Positions 37,001-49,228 of a stretch of 64,000 nt of DNA are shown here, piece by piece. The number at the start of each line of letters is the position of its first letter. The stretch's first letter is position 1. Source of the stretch: an uncultured Alphaproteobacteria bacterium. GTDB lineage: Bacteria; Pseudomonadota; Alphaproteobacteria; HIMB59. The translations under genes were made by a program, and so were the position numbers. The notes beneath the pieces are model-generated. The model was not told where the DNA came from and ran no database searches. It was given only the letters and a program-made list of their open reading frames with translations. The stretch spans positions 1-64,000 of the forward strand of contig CACABO010000007.1 in NCBI GenBank assembly GCA_902530745.1, given 5' to 3'.

Positions 37001-37992
37001 TATAGATATAACGGTATCATTTGTTTCAATCCTAATGATTGATCAAGATCAAAAATTATATTCATACATTCAACAGCGTTACCTGAAGCACCCTTTACTA
37101 AATTATCTAAACAAGCCTCTACAACAAAGTGCCTCTGATCTTTGAAAGACAATGAAATATCACAATAATTTGAACCTACTACATTAGAGAGCTTAGTATT
37201 ATTTTGTATTCTTATAAAAGGAGAAGATTTAAAACAATCAACTAAGCTTAAATTTAAAGACTCATGAGTTACATCTTCAAATGTTTCTATGTGACTTGTT
37301 AGATATATACCTCTGGAGAAAGGTCCCGACAATGGAACAAATGACAGAGTCTCCTTTAAATTAGGAAAAGATTGATAAATTTCTCCTAAATGTCGATGTG
37401 AATTTATATTGTATGAAAAAATATCTTTAGATCTTGTCGAATGATGATTTTTATTTGAGGGATTTTTACCACCACCACTTGATCCAGTTATAGCAGTAAT
37501 AGATACTTTTTTAATTATAGATTGAAATGGTAATAAAGATAGTTGAGCTGTTAGTGCAAAACAGCCAGGGTTGGATATGTTAGAAGATTTTTTTATGTCA
37601 TCAATTGAATTTTCAATAAATCCATATTGAAATTTATTTTGAATATCAGCATCAAAATTTGTTTTGTAATATTTGTTATAATCCTCTTGATTAGAAATCC
37701 TAAAATCAGAACTAAGGTCTATAATTTTAACTTTTGATAATAATTCTTTGACATATTCATGGGCTGAACCATGAGGTAATGATAAAAAAACACAATCGAG
37801 ATTTTTAAATTCATCAAGATTAGATGTCTGTAAATCTTTCAGATTTAATGACTGTAAATGTGGAAATTCCTCATCTATTTCCATTTCTCTTTGAAATATT
37901 TTTGATAATTTAACTTCAGGATGCACAGAGAGAATTCTAATTAGCTCGATACCTAAATAACCATTTGCTCCAATTATTCCTACTTTAATCAT
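37000..37992 (-). CDS. argC: N-acetyl-gamma-glutamyl-phosphate reductase
   Basis: ArgC reduces acetylglutamyl phosphate to the semialdehyde. The 330-residue protein begins with a Rossmann GIIGANGYLGIELIRIL. The catalytic Cys144 is in SNPGCFALTAQL, and ITGSSGGGKNPSNKNHH and the histidine-rich NINSHRHLGEI follow. It overlaps argB by one base and the upstream P-loop gene by eight bases. The order P-loop gene, argC, argB forms one minus-strand unit that meets argD from the other side. Confidence 0.93.
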   Translation of the reverse strand: MIKVGIIGANGYLGIELIRILSVHPEVKLSKIFQREMEIDEEFPHLQSLNLKDLQTSNLDEFKNLDCVFLSLPHGSAHEYVKELLSKVKIIDLSSDFRISNQEDYNKYYKTNFDADIQNKFQYGFIENSIDDIKKSSNISNPGCFALTAQLSLLPFQSIIKKVSITAITGSSGGGKNPSNKNHHSTRSKDIFSYNINSHRHLGEIYQSFPNLKETLSFVPLSGPFSRGIYLTSHIETFEDVTHESLNLSLVDCFKSSPFIRIQNNTKLSNVVGSNYCDISLSFKDQRHFVVEACLDNLVKGASGNAVECMNIIFDLDQSLGLKQMIPLYL

Positions 37993-39031
37993 TGTTAATC
38001 CTATTAATTATCTTAGCGAAAACATTGACATGGTTAGTTGAATTATAAATATTTAAAAAATCTGAATTAGGTATAGAAAATTTATCAATTGATTGCTTAT
38101 AAGCAGATACATTATTAGTTACAGGACCACTTATTATCAGTAATTTGCTGTCTAAATTATTTGATTTTAAATTTTCTATAATATTTACTGCTCCTGATAC
38201 GTCATAAGCGCAAATTACAATTACTTCAATTGACTCTGTAATATCAGTATTTTGAATTATTTCTTTAGTTCCATAATCGCCATGATAACCATCACCTAAT
38301 TCCATTAAAATTATCTCAGCGTCCTCAGACATATTGCTAATAATTGATGCTGAACAACTTTGTATGGTTTTTTTATCATTCATACAGGTACTCGGCAGAC
38401 CGTAATCTACAAAATCTGATGTTTTATAGGCACCATTATCCTCATAAGAATATAAATCTTTTTGTGAAGCGGTACCTGCTAGTTTACATGCATTAATTTT
38501 CTTAAAATAATTACTAAGAGTTTTGATTATAAAGGATGTAACAGTAGTTTTACCAGAGTCAATACCCGTTCCTATGACTGCAATAGATGGTACTTTGTTT
38601 TTAATTTTCATTTCTTTAATTTTTGAATAATCAACTAGATTCAATTGTTTGTTACTATAATCTACAATCGATCCAAGGACTTCACATTCTGTAGCTGGTC
38701 CCAGAAGAATATTAAAATCTTTACAATTACCAATTACTCCACCTAAATTTAAAATGTGAATTTTATCGTGTTTATTTAATTCAGTTGGGACAGAACCTGT
38801 CATCCCTGAAGAAGCAATTCTATTACCCAATGCACCAACAATAACATCTCCCTCAGTTAATTCAGTAATTCTTCCAGAGACTAACTCCAATTTATTATAA
38901 TTAGGATTGACTGAAATTACTTTAACAGCAATTAATTGACCTTGATTACATTCAATTACATCTGAAATACTCAATTCATCAATATTATTGATGTTTTTGA
39001 GAACAGAGCCTATTTTTTTTGTGTTAATCAT
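37985..39031 (-). CDS. two-domain P-loop NTPase of unknown function in the arg operon
   Basis: The 348-residue protein has an N-terminal beta-rich domain. Its glycine-rich stretch (GDVIVGALGNRIASSGMTGS, 61-80; LNLGGVIGNCKDF, about 95-107) looks conserved. The C-terminal NTPase has Walker A GTGIDSGKTT at 154-163 and a later acidic strand (AEIILMELGDGYHGDYGT). The P-loop resembles MobB and dethiobiotin synthetase (SIMIBI class). It is translationally coupled to argC. I do not recognise a named family. It could be a ligase-like enzyme or regulator acting with ArgC/ArgB. This is an inference from position only. Confidence 0.75.
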   Translation of the reverse strand: MINTKKIGSVLKNINNIDELSISDVIECNQGQLIAVKVISVNPNYNKLELVSGRITELTEGDVIVGALGNRIASSGMTGSVPTELNKHDKIHILNLGGVIGNCKDFNILLGPATECEVLGSIVDYSNKQLNLVDYSKIKEMKIKNKVPSIAVIGTGIDSGKTTVTSFIIKTLSNYFKKINACKLAGTASQKDLYSYEDNGAYKTSDFVDYGLPSTCMNDKKTIQSCSASIISNMSEDAEIILMELGDGYHGDYGTKEIIQNTDITESIEVIVICAYDVSGAVNIIENLKSNNLDSKLLIISGPVTNNVSAYKQSIDKFSIPNSDFLNIYNSTNHVNVFAKIINRINND

Positions 39032-39107
39032 CTTAAGGTTGGTTTTATATAATTATCAAGAATATAAGCAATATTTTATTTGATTTGAAATATGAGTAAA
39101 AATAATA

Positions 39108-40295
39108 CTAAAGCTTTAGATTACGTACATTTTTAGCTGCCTGACGAATTCTTTGCTCGTTTTCAACCAGTCCTATCCGAACAAAACCCTCGCCATATTC
39201 ACCAAAAGCAATGCCAGGAGAAACAGCTACATCAGCTTTAATCATTAAATCTTTTGCAAATTTTAGAGATCCTTTATTTTGGTACTTTTTGGGGATTGGC
39301 GCCCATGCAAACATACTAGCTGAAGGACTAGGTATATCCCACCCAGACCTTGACATAGACTCAACTAAAACATCTCGCCTGCTTCTATAAGTTGCTCGAA
39401 TACTTGAGACACACGTTTGAGGACCATTTAGTGCTGTTGCTGCTGCAACTTGTACTGGTGTATAAGCACCATAGTCTAAATAAGATTTAATTTTTGTTAA
39501 GGCTTCAATTAGTTTTTTATTTCCAACGGCAAAACCTATTCTCCAACCAGCCATAGCGTAAGTTTTTGACATAGAAGTAAATTCAACAGCAATTTCTTTA
39601 GCTCTATTTACTTGGAGAATTGACGGAGGTGGTTTCTTATCAAAGTATATCTCAGCATAAGCAAGATCTGATAAAACATAAACATTATACTTCAAAGCCA
39701 TCTTAACTATTTCTTTATAAAAATTTAAGTCAACTACCTGAGCTGTTGGATTAGATGGAAACGATACAATTAGAGCTACTGGAGATGGAGTGCTATTTCT
39801 TATAGATCGATCTAATCTTTCAAGATAAGTTTCAGGATCAAAAACTCCGTCTTTCATTGTCTGTAAATGTCTTAATGATGCACCTGCTATAATAAATCCA
39901 TAAGGATGTATGGGATATGAGGGGTTGGGAGAAATAATAATGTCTCCAGGTGTTGATATTGCTTGAGCTAAGTTAGCTAAGCCCTCTTTTGAGCCCAATG
40001 TTACAATAACTTCGCTATCAGGATTTAATTTTACACCAAATCTTTTTTGATAATATTTTGCTTGAGCTTTTCTTAGCCCAGGTATTCCTTTACTGACTGA
40101 ATATCTTCCAGTCCCAGGTTTATCTGTAACTTCTTTTAGTTTGTCTCTAATGTGTTTTGGTGTAGGCATATCAGGATTACCCATGCCAAAATCAATTATA
40201 TCTTTCCCATTTTTTCTAAGTTTAGCTTTGAGTTTATTTATCTCGCCAAAGATATAAGGAGGCAAACGTTCTATTCTATTAAATTTATCTTTCAC
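39108..40295 (-). CDS. alaC: AlaC-type class I aminotransferase
   Basis: The 395-residue PLP enzyme begins FNRIERLPPYIFGEINKLK, matching the glutamate-pyruvate aminotransferase AlaC. IDFGMGNPDMPTP, SVSKGIPGLRKA, NPSYPIHPYG, SFPSNPTAQ and the PLP lysine in SMSKTYAMAGWRIGFAVGN follow. Close relatives are often labelled LL-diaminopimelate aminotransferase, so the substrate is not certain. The start is GTG. It stands alone with about 75 bases on each side. Confidence 0.9.
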   Translation of the reverse strand: MKDKFNRIERLPPYIFGEINKLKAKLRKNGKDIIDFGMGNPDMPTPKHIRDKLKEVTDKPGTGRYSVSKGIPGLRKAQAKYYQKRFGVKLNPDSEVIVTLGSKEGLANLAQAISTPGDIIISPNPSYPIHPYGFIIAGASLRHLQTMKDGVFDPETYLERLDRSIRNSTPSPVALIVSFPSNPTAQVVDLNFYKEIVKMALKYNVYVLSDLAYAEIYFDKKPPPSILQVNRAKEIAVEFTSMSKTYAMAGWRIGFAVGNKKLIEALTKIKSYLDYGAYTPVQVAAATALNGPQTCVSSIRATYRSRRDVLVESMSRSGWDIPSPSASMFAWAPIPKKYQNKGSLKFAKDLMIKADVAVSPGIAFGEYGEGFVRIGLVENEQRIRQAAKNVRNLKL

Positions 40296-40366
40296 AATTA
40301 TAAAATAGTTTTTTTTATCAATATCTGAAGTATAAAAAAGAAATATATTAGTTAATTATATTAAAA

Positions 40367-41857
40367 CTAAAACAATTTTGCATATTCCATCAACTCTTTA
40401 TTGCCTATTTTGGTAAATAATCCTTGTCCATTATTTATGTAAACATCGTTATTACCTTTAACAAAATGATGCCCATTTACCATAAAATCAAAATGTCCAT
40501 CAAAATTAACATCTAGTGGATGTATTGAGAGATACCAACCATTTTCATTATGACCAACTTCAGACTTTGGCCAATTTTCTTTGTTAAATTTTGTTACACT
40601 ATGAATTGAATGTTGCCAATATATAGAGAAATTACCATCACCATCATTTAGATAAGTAATTAAATAACCACCAACATAATTTAGACCAATAGTGGAACCA
40701 ACAATGTCCATATCTCCATCGTTATCAACATCTGCAATCATAGTTCCGACTGGATTACAAAGTGGAATTTTATCTTTAGTCTTAGTGTGATACCCCACAT
40801 TCTTTATTTCTTTTGAGTTTTTAGTGTTCCATTTGTTGGAACCATCACCCCATAGAATTCTGATATTATGTCTTTCTTTATTTTTAGTATTATGACCTGC
40901 CCAATTGTTGTGATAATTGAAGCAATCAGAGCTATGTCCCCCAGACAGTATATCTATATGGCCGTCTCCATTGAAGTCAGCATGCCTTGCTAAGAAACCG
41001 AACTGATTTGCACAAACGGTACTTTTCATCATGCCTTTACCGTCATTGATTAGACATAGCATTTCACCGTTGCTTCCTTTCCAATCAACACTGGCAAGAA
41101 TGATATCCATGTCACCGTCTTTATCAAAATCACCCGCATCAGCTCGGTGTGAAAAATTACAAAATCTTTTGAACTTTTTATTATAGTCTGCTCCATTAAT
41201 ATGCGTAGCACTTGACTCTTTTAAAAAACCTTCGGGTTGTGATAAAAAATACGAGTGATAACCCCCACAACCTGTTCCAAAATCATTTACTGCTGCTGCC
41301 AAATATATGTCATCCCACCCATCGCCATTAAAGTCCGCGACAAGGGGTTGAGCTGTTCCACTTTGAATAAAAGGTAAATTGTCTTGTATGAGACCTGTAC
41401 CCCAAAAAGATTCATTACCTTTAGCTCTACCTGTTTTTGATTGACCAAGAATAATTTGATAATTGTGTTGAGTTACTCCGGCTTCTGCTAAACAAGCGCC
41501 AGCGTTTTTGTCAGCTTTACAAACATATATGCCAAGATTTGGATCTAACTTTTGTTTAAAATTCTTATCAAGATTAAGAACTGTTACAATATAATCCTGC
41601 ACACCGTCTCTATTAAAATCACCAGTCGCTATAAAATCGTGCAGAGTAAACCAAGGTTGTGATTTATCATAAGCTAATAATTTAGCAAGAAATTGATCTT
41701 TAAGAATTTTTTTAGGGATGAGCCATTTTTTTTTATCACTATTAGCCTCTCCCCATAAATATTTCTCATCAAATCCCTGACCTGCCTGAAATGGTAAAAT
41801 CTTATCAGCTTTAGCAAAACTAAAAATAAACAAAAAAACTACAAGGAAATATTTCAT
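40367..41857 (-). CDS. secreted FG-GAP/VCBS-repeat protein
   Basis: From the ATG at 41857 the 496-residue protein has a signal peptide (MKYFLVVFLFIFSFAKA). At least six calcium-binding D-x-[DN]-x-D-G repeats follow (GDFNRDGVQDYIV, ADFNGDGWDDIYLA, GDFDKDGDMDIILA, ADFNGDGHIDILSG, ADVDNDGDMDIVGS, DVNFDGHFDFMVNG), building an integrin-like beta-propeller. Eight or more cysteines suggest disulfides. It is exported, possibly for adhesion or carbohydrate binding. A copy of the guaA tail lies just upstream of its start. Confidence 0.88.
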   Translation of the reverse strand: MKYFLVVFLFIFSFAKADKILPFQAGQGFDEKYLWGEANSDKKKWLIPKKILKDQFLAKLLAYDKSQPWFTLHDFIATGDFNRDGVQDYIVTVLNLDKNFKQKLDPNLGIYVCKADKNAGACLAEAGVTQHNYQIILGQSKTGRAKGNESFWGTGLIQDNLPFIQSGTAQPLVADFNGDGWDDIYLAAAVNDFGTGCGGYHSYFLSQPEGFLKESSATHINGADYNKKFKRFCNFSHRADAGDFDKDGDMDIILASVDWKGSNGEMLCLINDGKGMMKSTVCANQFGFLARHADFNGDGHIDILSGGHSSDCFNYHNNWAGHNTKNKERHNIRILWGDGSNKWNTKNSKEIKNVGYHTKTKDKIPLCNPVGTMIADVDNDGDMDIVGSTIGLNYVGGYLITYLNDGDGNFSIYWQHSIHSVTKFNKENWPKSEVGHNENGWYLSIHPLDVNFDGHFDFMVNGHHFVKGNNDVYINNGQGLFTKIGNKELMEYAKLF

Positions 41858-41863
41858 TTCTTT

Positions 41864-41884
41864 ATTCCCATTCAATAGTAGATG
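41864..41884 (-). repeat. copy of the guaA 3' end (outer repeat)
   Basis: On the minus strand this 21-base stretch reads as the last codons of guaA, S-T-I-E-W-E, followed by an in-frame stop (TAA in place of TGA). It is identical to 42379-42399 at 20 of 21 positions, the one difference being at 41871/42386. The similarity stops sharply on both sides. The two copies are 515 bases apart in the same orientation and bracket one small gene. The layout looks like direct attachment-site repeats around a tiny remnant island. Confidence 0.75.
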
Positions 41885-41930
41885 CTAAAAATATCATTGT
41901 TTATCAACTATTTTGAAGCCATTTTTTAAA

Positions 41931-41952
41931 TTGTGTAAGTTTTGTGTAAGTT
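41931..41952. repeat. 11-base tandem duplication
   Basis: TTGTGTAAGTT occurs twice in succession, immediately beyond and touching the stop codon of the small gene. It probably arose by slippage. It lies between the two guaA-tail repeats. Confidence 0.7.
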
Positions 41953-42376
41953 TAATGACCATCATATTTCTTAAGTAGATTATCAAAATTTCTTATTTTC
42001 TTATAAACATTACTTTTTTTATCGTATTCAACTCTCCAAAAAGGAAAGTTGGGGCATTCAAGTTTTAAATATTTTGTTTCTATAAGTGAATAATCTATTG
42101 CCAATCTTAGAAATATACCAAAAGTTACAGGACAAGTATTGTCCGCTTTACTTTTTTTAGCCAACTTTAGTCTAATATCTTTAAAGTTATACTTTTTGGT
42201 AGAGGGAGTTTTTTTAATAAATTTTATAATATCTTTTGGGGTTGATATGAGCATTAATTCTCCTTTTTTCATATCAGCAAAATTAAAATCTAATTTTTTA
42301 ATTTTTGGTAAAAATTCTCTATTAAATTTCTTAAATGTTTTTAATTCATCAATTGATAATTTTGTAATATCTAAAT

Positions 42377-42380
<4 letters not shown>
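41952..42380 (-). CDS. hypothetical protein between guaA-tail repeats
   Basis: From the ATG at 42380, which overlaps the guaA stop (ATGA), this is a 142-residue, lysine-rich soluble protein with no signal peptide. Segments such as LSIDELKTFKKFNREFLPKI and ECPNFPFWRVEYDKKSN look folded, but I do not recognise a family. It is read directly on from guaB-guaA and is enclosed by the duplicated guaA tails. It may be cargo of a decayed element or simply a lineage-specific gene. Confidence 0.6.
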
Positions 42381-45399
<3,019 letters not shown>

Positions 45400-45421
45400 T
45401 TATATTAAAATCAAGATCTGA

Positions 45422-45766
45422 CTAGGATAGTTTTCTTCCGTCATTGAGACCAGCTTCGTAGTCTAGTGGATCTACATCATCTAAACACCCTAGATTAATA
45501 CCCATTCCGTTTGGATCAGTTCTTCTATTGTGGTGAGTGTATATCCCGCAATGCTTGCAAAAAAAATGTTCAGCTAAGTTTAGATTAAACTGATATAAAG
45601 ATAGATCTTCTTTTCCCTTTAAAAGTTTAAAATTAGATTTAGGAACCATTATCATTTTTGCATTTTTTCTAATACAAATGGAGCAATTGCATTGCATTAT
45701 TTTTTCAAGATCAGAGTCAATCTCAAACTCAATAGCTTTACAGTGACAAGATCCTTTATGAAGCAC
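45422..45766 (-). CDS. GFA/CENP-V family zinc protein
   Basis: The 114-residue protein has the GFA zinc-site cysteines: GSCHCKAIEFEI, QCNCSICIRKNA and FFCKHCGIYTHH. GFA proteins were first linked to the glutathione-formaldehyde adduct, but most members have unknown substrates. It begins with GTG and overlaps the alpha/beta-hydrolase gene upstream by 11 bases. Confidence 0.92.
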   Translation of the reverse strand: MLHKGSCHCKAIEFEIDSDLEKIMQCNCSICIRKNAKMIMVPKSNFKLLKGKEDLSLYQFNLNLAEHFFCKHCGIYTHHNRRTDPNGMGINLGCLDDVDPLDYEAGLNDGRKLS

Positions 45767-46565
45767 GACTATTTTCTTTAAAGAAATTCTTTAAAATATT
45801 TTTAGTTTCACTCGCCGTTTCTAAAATAGACATATGTCCAGACTCTTCTAGAACAACTGTTTTGGATCCCTCTATATTTGAAGCTAATTCTAGACCCACT
45901 TTTTTAGGAGTCATTTTATCATGTTTACCTACGATACATAAAGTTGGGTGTTTAATGCTTTTAGCAGCAGCTTCACCATTAGTGTATTTATCGCAAGCAT
46001 TAAAGTCTGCACCAAGAGTTCCGTCATTATTTGAAGATACTAGCTGACCACCCATACCTAAATGGCTTAATCCTGGAACAGGATGGCCACCTTTATGCCC
46101 TAAAGGGCCATGCACCCAATCCATCATAAGATCAACTGCTTTTTGATCTTTATTCAATGCTAAGTCTAAAAGTTCAGTGTTCATTTTCATTGACATAGAT
46201 CCATTGATTAGTGCAAGTAAATCTAATTTCTCAGGATGTCTTTGTGCAAATTCTAATCCCACCAAACATCCCTGTGAATGACCGACGTACGAGGCTTTAT
46301 CAATACCCAAAGATGTTAATAGGTCTGCAACCCAATCAGCCATCTCCTCGATAGTTTTTAATGGTGGTCCCTCTGAGTCACCATGACCGGGTAGATCTAC
46401 TGCAATTGTATTGTAACCATGAAATGCAAAGTATCTTGTTTGAAGCACCCATGTGACATGGCTCAGACCACTACCATGAACAAATACAATCGAGGGTTGA
46501 TTTTTATCTATTTCTCTTCCACTAGATGTGTAATATGCCTCTTTTCCGTTAACTTTAAGCTTCAT
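45756..46565 (-). CDS. alpha/beta-fold hydrolase
   Basis: The 269-residue protein has the oxyanion segment FVHGSGLSHVTW and AVDLPGHGDSEGP. The nucleophile elbow is GHSQG, the acid is in IVGKHDKMTP, and the catalytic His is in EESGHMS. This is the usual esterase/haloperoxidase-like layout with no export signal. It is between the GFA gene and metY-like gene, overlapping both by 11 and four bases. The substrate is unknown; grouping with metY may hint at ester metabolism. Confidence 0.92.
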   Translation of the reverse strand: MKLKVNGKEAYYTSSGREIDKNQPSIVFVHGSGLSHVTWVLQTRYFAFHGYNTIAVDLPGHGDSEGPPLKTIEEMADWVADLLTSLGIDKASYVGHSQGCLVGLEFAQRHPEKLDLLALINGSMSMKMNTELLDLALNKDQKAVDLMMDWVHGPLGHKGGHPVPGLSHLGMGGQLVSSNNDGTLGADFNACDKYTNGEAAAKSIKHPTLCIVGKHDKMTPKKVGLELASNIEGSKTVVLEESGHMSILETASETKNILKNFFKENSRAS

Positions 46566-47875
46566 TTAGAAGCTACAAGTCTTGGCTTTTGAGATGCTCT
46601 GAAACCATTTTCAAAGTCATTAATAATGTCATCCATGTCTTCCAAGCCAACAGAAAAACGTATCATATCTTCAGTTAGACCTGCCAACTCTAATGATTTT
46701 TTATCCATTTGAGAGTGAGTTGCGGATGCTGGATGAATGACTAGTGATTTTGCGTCGCCGACGTTAGCTAAATGTGATGTTAGTTTTAAAGAGTTTATAA
46801 ATGCGTGACCAGCCTCTTTGCCCCCTTTAATTCCAAACGCTATCATTGAGCCGGCACCCTTAGGCATTAATTTTGCAGCAACTTTATGATCAGGGTGATC
46901 CGGTAAGCTTGGATGGTTTACCCAAGAAACACTTGGGTTGTTACTTAAGTAATCAACCATTATTTTAGTATTGGATAAATGCTTTTCCATTCTCACTGAA
47001 AGAGTTTCTATTCCTATTAAAATATTAAATGCATTTGTTGGACTCATACATGGACCAAAGTCTCTCATGCCCTCTGCCCTTGCTCTCATAGTAAATGCTG
47101 CTGGACCAAATTCTTCTGCAAAAGAAAGACCGTGATAACCATCATATGGTTCAGTCATTGTTGGAAACTTATCTCCCTTAGTCCAATCAAAGTCACCCTT
47201 TTCAACAATTATACCACCCATAGAAGTGCCATGACCTGCCATCCATTTTGTTAGAGAGTGTGTAATTATATCTGCACCTAATTCAAAGAGATTACACAAA
47301 TATGGTGTGTTAAATGTTCCATCAACCATTAAAGGAATACCTGCGTCTTTTGCTATTTTTGAAATTTCAGGTAAATCCATAATTTCAATTCCAGGATTAC
47401 CAATCAACTCACCCCATATACATTTTGTATTTGGTTGAATTGCTTTTTTGAAACCCTCTGTGTCTCTTGGCTTAACAAAAGTTGTTTCAATACCAAATCT
47501 TTTTAAAGTTAGTCTCAGTAAATTAAAAGAACCTCCGTACAATTGTGATGAGGAAACAATATGATCTCCTGCACTACAAATATTTAAAAGAGCTAGCATC
47601 ATTGCGCTCATACCAGAGGCAGTGGCTAGAGCAGCAGAACCACCTTCTAAAGCTGCAACTCTTTCTTCAAGAACAGATATAGTTGGGTTGGATATTCTGC
47701 TATAGATATGTCCACCCTCCTCTAGATTAAATAAAGCAGCTGCGTGATCTGCATCTTGGAATAAGTATGATGTTGTTTGATAAATTGGAACGGCACGGGA
47801 GCCAAAATTTTTATCTGGCTGATGCCCACTATGTAAAGTTTTAGTGTTAAACTTATATGTTTTTGGATCGGTCAT
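46562..47875 (-). CDS. metY: O-acetylhomoserine sulfhydrylase-type Cys/Met metabolism enzyme
   Basis: This PLP gamma-replacement enzyme forms homocysteine from acetylhomoserine and sulfide. The 437-residue protein has TKTLHSGHQPD, YSRISNPT, EERVAALEGGSAALATASGM, VDGTFNTPYLCN and the PLP lysine in ITHSLTKWMAGHG. The length of about 435 is right for MetY and longer than MetB/MetC. A MetZ-type role is possible but less likely. Direct sulfhydrylation is consistent with a streamlined genome. Confidence 0.93.
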   Translation of the reverse strand: MTDPKTYKFNTKTLHSGHQPDKNFGSRAVPIYQTTSYLFQDADHAAALFNLEEGGHIYSRISNPTISVLEERVAALEGGSAALATASGMSAMMLALLNICSAGDHIVSSSQLYGGSFNLLRLTLKRFGIETTFVKPRDTEGFKKAIQPNTKCIWGELIGNPGIEIMDLPEISKIAKDAGIPLMVDGTFNTPYLCNLFELGADIITHSLTKWMAGHGTSMGGIIVEKGDFDWTKGDKFPTMTEPYDGYHGLSFAEEFGPAAFTMRARAEGMRDFGPCMSPTNAFNILIGIETLSVRMEKHLSNTKIMVDYLSNNPSVSWVNHPSLPDHPDHKVAAKLMPKGAGSMIAFGIKGGKEAGHAFINSLKLTSHLANVGDAKSLVIHPASATHSQMDKKSLELAGLTEDMIRFSVGLEDMDDIINDFENGFRASQKPRLVASK

Positions 47876-47922
47876 AATTTAAACATATCATAATTTTTAT
47901 ATTGAAAGTATTACAAAAAGTC

Positions 47923-49194
47923 TCAATTCATACACTTTGGCTCAAAACCAAAATTTCTATCAACAAAATACTGAGATTTTTTTGCTTTCCACATATAATT
48001 ATTTCTGACATGTGTTGGGTCTCTGTCTGAAAAATTTTCAATTAACCAATCTAAAGAAATAGCCATTTGATGAACATGATAAGCGGCATCTTTTTGATCA
48101 GTTGAAAAATTCTTTAGACCGCTTGGATCTTTTCGTTCTCTGTACTTTTCAACATCTGTAAGACCTAAATTAAGAACATCTATAGTTTTAAAAATTCTTT
48201 GTTTTAACTCTGCAGGAAACTTATTGTAATTCCATACTTCTGTTATAGCCAATAAACCTAAAAGATTATTTACACCTTGTGAGTGATACCAGACATCGCG
48301 AACACCTCTGAAACTATTATTATGAATGTAGCCATCTTCATAAATTACCTTACTAGCTTTTTTAATACCTCTATCAAACCAAAAATCTACTTCTTCTAAT
48401 TTATTTTTCCATGCTAAATAAGCTATAACAGAAATTGTACCATCTGCCATTTGGATAAAACCACGATCATCGTTTAAATGTTTATCAGCCCAAGGAAAAA
48501 TATATTTTTCGTATAATTTTTGAATGTATTTATCAATTAAGATAAATTGTTCTTTTGAGAACTGGTCTTTAACCAGATATGAGTTAATTATAAAACTAGC
48601 ACCATATATTTGAGCTTCGTGAACTTTATGTGGTAAGCATTTAGCTTTTGTATCTCCTTTTGAGCCGCCATAACAACTTTTAGGTGTTTTACCTTCTTCT
48701 TTGAGTTTATTAATATCTTCTAAAGTCATAGTGTTTAAAAAAACACCAGACTCTGCCCAAGCTGTCATAATTTGAGTAATTGAATCTGATTGTAGCTCCA
48801 TATTATTAGAAATAATTGCATTAATAATAGATCCATGTAACAAGGCTAATCTTGATGTATGTTTTTCATGATTAACGGAAAGGCTGTTTGATCTATCTTC
48901 ATGCTCTTTTTGCCAATCGTATTCAGTTAGCTTCATCAAATAGTTAAAATTTTTCTCGTTTGTAAGGTCAAGATCTAATTCACTATATTTTTCTCCATAG
49001 CTTCCATCACCATGAACTCCTTTTATGGTGCATGTATTTGAATTCAATACATGTGCAAAAAAATACTTTGGAATAACGGTGGTAGAATTTTTATCAAATT
49101 CAAATTTATTCTCCTCAACTATTTTTCCATCTTTGAAAGTTAAAGAAAATGAAAGACTTGGTATTAAAAATAATAAGATAAAAATATTTTTCAT
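47923..49194 (-). CDS. secreted alpha/alpha-toroid protein, alginate-lyase-like (tentative)
   Basis: The 423-residue protein has a Sec signal peptide (FILLFLIPSLSFS) and an all-helical mature region. Its pattern HNNSFRGVRDVWYHSQGVNNLL followed by tryptophan-rich helices is reminiscent of alginate lyase family (PL5-like) toroids, whose active site holds Asn, His, Arg and Tyr. I cannot confirm catalytic identity. It lies 34 bases downstream of the glucosylglycerate phosphorylase gene on the same strand, so it may belong to the same carbohydrate unit. It could also be a different uronate- or sugar-related toroid enzyme. Confidence 0.5.
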   Translation of the reverse strand: MKNIFILLFLIPSLSFSLTFKDGKIVEENKFEFDKNSTTVIPKYFFAHVLNSNTCTIKGVHGDGSYGEKYSELDLDLTNEKNFNYLMKLTEYDWQKEHEDRSNSLSVNHEKHTSRLALLHGSIINAIISNNMELQSDSITQIMTAWAESGVFLNTMTLEDINKLKEEGKTPKSCYGGSKGDTKAKCLPHKVHEAQIYGASFIINSYLVKDQFSKEQFILIDKYIQKLYEKYIFPWADKHLNDDRGFIQMADGTISVIAYLAWKNKLEEVDFWFDRGIKKASKVIYEDGYIHNNSFRGVRDVWYHSQGVNNLLGLLAITEVWNYNKFPAELKQRIFKTIDVLNLGLTDVEKYRERKDPSGLKNFSTDQKDAAYHVHQMAISLDWLIENFSDRDPTHVRNNYMWKAKKSQYFVDRNFGFEPKCMN

Positions 49195-49228
49195 TAGTAT
49201 TAGAGAATCTTAAATATAAATAAGTTTA

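Noticed and set aside
41931-41952. 11-base tandem repeat as a mobile-element signature
   Set aside because: A two-copy repeat of this size is easily produced by slippage, and it does not match the ends of the guaA-tail repeats.
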